A DNA stretch of 64,000 nucleotides from Laccaria trichodermophora (Eukaryota > Basidiomycota > Agaricomycetes > Agaricales > Hydnangiaceae). A model generated the notes under the pieces. It worked only from the letters and a program-made list of their open reading frames with translations, was not told the DNA's origin and searched no databases. The stretch lies in the NCBI GenBank assembly GCA_018417955.1, contig JACTVC010000011.1:990262-1054261 (forward strand). Reading direction: 5' to 3'. The translations under genes were made by a program, and so were the position numbers. This document shows positions 60,862 to 64,000 of this stretch, one piece after another. The first letter of the stretch is position 1; every line of letters starts with the position of its first letter.

Positions 60862-60946
60862 GGTGCTGTAGTGTAGGATTTCGACAAAGGAGTATCAGAG
60901 TCGAGTCTTCTTTCCCAAAACCCAGGTTCGAACCCTGGGAGCACCC
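60862..60946 (+). pseudogene. tRNA-Gln-derived relic
   Basis: The ends match the tRNA 400 bp upstream: GGTGCTGTAGTGTAG at the 5' side and CCCAGGTTCGAACCCTGGGAGCACC at the 3' side, so acceptor and T arms are intact. The D-arm/anticodon stem segment is collapsed by about nine bases, and no normal anticodon stem forms. It still carries the internal B box (GGTTCGAACCC). Confidence 0.7.
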
Positions 60947-60964
60947 ATCCCCCCATAACTTTAC

Positions 60965-61231
60965 ATGCTTTTTGCAAAGCACTATCACCAGCTGGATTCC
61001 CTGGCAAGATTGTATCATACTCAACCAAAAAAAAATCTGGGAGGGAAGACGAAAGAAATTACAGCCAAGAAAAAGAGCGGCAAGGATTGCTCCGGAGCCT
61101 GCGATAAATGCCCTCTTAATGACAAGACTCTAAGAGATTATTTCCAAATCCTGGATGGACGTGCGGATGGAGAACAATGGCGTGCGTCAATGACGTCTGC
61201 CTTCCAGCGGTTCCAGCGCGTTCAAAGCTAA
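60965..61231 (+). CDS. Doubtful 88-residue open frame
   Basis: ATG start (MLFAKHYHQLDSLARLY), Lys-rich middle and a Cys cluster (CSGACDKCP). No family, splice support or neighbour logic. Listed only because it is the best frame in a gene-poor stretch. Confidence 0.2.
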   Translation: MLFAKHYHQLDSLARLYHTQPKKNLGGKTKEITAKKKSGKDCSGACDKCPLNDKTLRDYFQILDGRADGEQWRASMTSAFQRFQRVQS

Positions 61232-63318
61232 GGCGTGCCTAGCTTCCCTCTTAAATCTGGACAATACAGCAGTTCAGTCCTGTGATCAGCTCACGCGTAG
61301 GTGCAGACGAAAAGAGGGATCACCAGTCGCGTGAAGGGGGATCACAAGACTACTGGTCGCCTTGGAAATATTTTTGTGTTCAACATACACAAATGCTTTT
61401 CGCAACAGACCGTTCGTATGGTGATCCCTGGTTCCAGTTAAATAAAAACTGTGGACTTGATCACACCGCAGGGCCTTGTTGACACCTTTTCAGGCCGCTT
61501 GCCTATCTTGTCGCCTCGCCTCGATCACGCCCGCTGCGAGGCCTGAAGGGAAACATGAACCCAGGGCGATGGTGTGGCGTATTCCTGTGTTGAGATGCTT
61601 GTTCAACAGATCGGCTTGCGGCGCGTTTAGTGTGATATAAATCGAGATATGGCCAACGCTCACTTGGTAAAAAATTGAATGGATGATATTTGGTGCTATA
61701 GGCTGCCCCCAACGGAGTTTTTGAAAGTCCAGAACGCGCATGAGGCAGGCCGTCGATTTTCTAGTAGCCAGCCGAACGAAACCTTCACGGACTAGAAGGG
61801 CTCCCTCGTTGGACCTGGCTGGAGCACCAAAAGTGCACCTGCCATGCCAACAAATATCAGTTGAATAGCCATTCGACAAGACGACTCATCCGTTAAAGGG
61901 AGTCTGACGCGTGGAGCGATATGCCCGTTCTCGGTCCGCAATGGTGGAACGACGGCGAGGTGCGTCTGACTTGAGGGGACAATGGTGTTCACAACGCTGG
62001 ATTGAATGATCTCAACCTGAGCTGAGATATCAAAGCTCGAAGTTTCCCCGTGGAGTCCATTGTTCGCTCGGTATGGAGACAAACCTCGGAGACAAGAGTA
62101 GGGAAATCGGATGTGGGCGAGCCTTTGTCTCCGGGCATGTCTGAGTATGCCCAGTTGAACCCGTTTCCTCCGTAATTAGATCCCCTTGAACATCGCAACG
62201 ACACATGAACCAGAACGGCGGCTTTGTCATCTGCAGCACAATGGCATCATGCTTGACGGGGACGCGGAGTCAGAGGGCACAGGATTAGACCGAGGGTAGA
62301 GAACAATGCAGCCTGCTCGCGTGGCGAACAGCAGGAATCATAACGCCTGAAGGGCTGAGCGCTGACTCTGGCTGGAGTCATTTTGGGACAACAAGACAGA
62401 ACAAGACACAAGGATGTCCCATTTGATATTTGGACAAGAATGACGGTTTGGTTGTCCTTCCCTGGTTGGAAAAACGTCAATGGGAGCGAGAAATAAATCG
62501 TCAACCCACCCAGGCTCATTCGTTTACGAGCACCGTGAGGATTTTGTGGACGCGAACCTGATATAGGTCGAGGAAGAACACAGCCACTGGACCCACAAAG
62601 TTACACAAATGCTTCGAAAGCTAACGATCCTCCTGGAACTGACGGTCATGATCTCGGTTGGTGAACAACCATCACCCCATTGTTCTCCCGATATATCGAC
62701 TCTGGCACTTGATATGCATGCACTTGGAGCATTCAGACAATGAATTGCGAAAACGTATCAGCACAGGCACTCTTGCAACCCCACCATGGCCTTATTTCGG
62801 GCATCCGAAATCGTTTGGTTCGTGTTTGAATCCGGTGACAATAATGACTCCAAGAGGTGGTGAGCGCAGCAGATACGAAATAGGGGCGCGGGAAATATAT
62901 AGTTGTTATTCTCTACTGGGGTTTCAAATAGCTGCGTGCCTATAAACACAACATCGGCAATCGGAGCCAACACATTTTCGCCCCGTTGGACCACACTAGG
63001 TTCTTCTCCTTCGCCCCGTCGTCTGCGATCCTCCTCTAGTCCTCTCGCTGTTTGCCCTCCAATTTCTTTTCGGTCGCTTTCTAGTCGTCATTTTGCAAAT
63101 TAGTTGCTCGTCGCTATTCTTACCATTCTAGCTTCGTCTCCGCTGTCCATCTTCTCGCTTCACGTTTCGTCCTTCGCTCGGCTGTTTCGCTGCTTCTGAT
63201 ACTCGTGAAGAAAACTTTCAACCGTTCTGTATCGCTTTCCACCATCATCGTGTTTTTTTTCCACAAAAGAGCTCCTTGCCTTTTTTTAAATTGACCGCTA
63301 TCCCCATTCCAACGAGTC
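61232..63318. other. Gene-poor stretch and pyrimidine-rich 5' leader
   Basis: No convincing gene. The longer minus-strand frames at 61.5-62.2 kb start at TTG, overlap one another and lack motifs. From about 62,980 to 63,318 the plus strand becomes strongly pyrimidine-rich, as expected for the promoter and 5' leader of the RRM gene. Confidence 0.5.
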
Positions 63319-64000
63319 ATGTCGCGCACAGATCAACAAGATTTCGAGTATCCGCCAGGGTTGGGTGCTTACCAGGTTCGCGGGGGTGGTGAGCGAGATC
63401 AGGTGAATGCTTACCAACATGCGTCGTCGCTGGCAACGTACGGCTCGCAGGATCGCCGTCAATCGAGTGGAATCCAGAGTTATTCATCGTACGGGGGATT
63501 TGCACCGCGTTCGCTGGAGCAGAAAGAGTATGGTTTTGGGGTTGGAGACTTCTCTTCTGGACCAAACAGACACAATCCTAGCGCATCCAACACGCATTTG
63601 CCATTGCAATCCTTCTCTCCCTTTAACCACCATCTAACCCGCCCTTCCCCCCCCTCTCCTCCTCCTCCTTCCCTTCTCTCCCAGGCCGCCTTGTATCAGA
63701 CCAGCTCCCCTAACGACAGAGACGCCCAGTATTACCGCCGGTCCCCTAATTCACTGCTCGCTAACAACACGAATTCCTCACGCTCAACGCTCTGGTGGGG
63801 AGAAATTGAGCCCTGGATGGACGAAGAGTACGCCAAACAAGTCTGCACCCTCATGGGCTGGGATCCTGTCAATATCAAGGTTCCTCATCCTGCCCCAGAT
63901 CCCGCTACCGGTCAGCAGGCCAACAATCCCGGCTACTGTTTCCTCACATTCCCCACCCCCTCCCATGCCGCCTCCGTCCTCGCCCAAGTCAATAGTGGCC
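63319..64000 (+). CDS. RRM RNA-binding protein, Nam8/SECp43 type (3' end outside window)
   Basis: The frame is open from ATG (MSRTDQQDFEYPPGLG) to the window end. A Gln/Ser/Pro-rich N-terminus of about 150 residues precedes a first RRM: TLWWGEIEPWMDEEYAKQV, GWDPVNIKV, then NNPGYCFLTFPTPSHAASVL (RNP1-like GYCFLTF). LWxGxxEPWMDE is the signature start of RRM1 in Nam8/Ngr1/TIA-like and SECp43 proteins, which act in U1-dependent splicing or mRNA decay. Further RRMs would be expected beyond the edge. Confidence 0.85.
   Translation, partial: MSRTDQQDFEYPPGLGAYQVRGGGERDQVNAYQHASSLATYGSQDRRQSSGIQSYSSYGGFAPRSLEQKEYGFGVGDFSSGPNRHNPSASNTHLPLQSFSPFNHHLTRPSPPSPPPPSLLSQAALYQTSSPNDRDAQYYRRSPNSLLANNTNSSRSTLWWGEIEPWMDEEYAKQVCTLMGWDPVNIKVPHPAPDPATGQQANNPGYCFLTFPTPSHAASVLAQVNSG

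Noticed and set aside
61490..62204. Overlapping minus-strand open frames of 71-129 codons
   Set aside because: The apparent starts are TTG, frames overlap each other, and no motif or splice pattern supports them.

Overview
The window is nuclear DNA of a filamentous basidiomycete, most likely a mushroom-forming agaricomycete. Genes are dense and cut by many short GT-AG introns of roughly 45-65 nt. The gene set is fungal (Spc19/DASH, Cdc7, an Ira/NF1 RasGAP, mL59, Boi-type scaffold, Ubp1). Several unnamed protein modules look like ones I associate with agaricomycetes. All exon models were built by hand from splice motifs and reading-frame continuity. No database search was possible, so names rest on recognised motifs. 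Layout: 0-15 kb is mostly housekeeping: the tail of an unnamed-module protein, a Boi-like SH3-SAM-PH-CH scaffold, a MYND protein, an intron-containing tRNA-Arg, a membrane-anchored Ubp1-type deubiquitinase, an 87-residue four-exon protein, a DUF1992/DNAJC28-type mitochondrial protein, and a bacterial-type (ManC-like) mannose-1-phosphate guanylyltransferase. 15-23 kb is an accessory region. A 681-residue beta-trefoil plus tandem-module protein sits beside rearranged, truncated and nonsense-mutated paralogues, with a 263-bp MITE between them. 23-29 kb returns to core genes (mL59, the PLP-binding YggS/PROSC protein, inositol polyphosphate multikinase), then a DEP-domain protein that lacks an RGS domain and carries a tandem-repeat N-terminus. 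30-36 kb is a segmental array. The 3' end of the Cdc7 kinase gene is present three times, and the copies are separated by two cassettes, each carrying a degenerate Arf-like GTPase gene. A further 0.88-kb insertion carries a gene resembling ADP-ribosyltransferase-fold (DUF3990-like) proteins. 36-44.8 kb holds intact Cdc7, a coiled-coil P-loop GTPase, a second RGS-less DEP protein and Spc19. At 44.8-46.3 kb a third Arf-like cassette sits immediately downstream of another gene and is again flanked by a direct duplication of that gene's 3' end. 46-60 kb holds a 991-residue coiled-coil protein and a giant Ira/NF1-type RasGAP. 60-64 kb has a tRNA-Gln, a tRNA-like relic, a gene-poor stretch and the start of a Nam8/SECp43-type RRM gene cut by the window edge. 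The most unusual observation is that the Arf-like pseudo-GTPase cassette is repeatedly found at gene 3' ends, each time with the neighbouring gene's terminal sequence duplicated on its far side. This suggests a mobile or recombination-prone gene cassette with a preference for gene tails.
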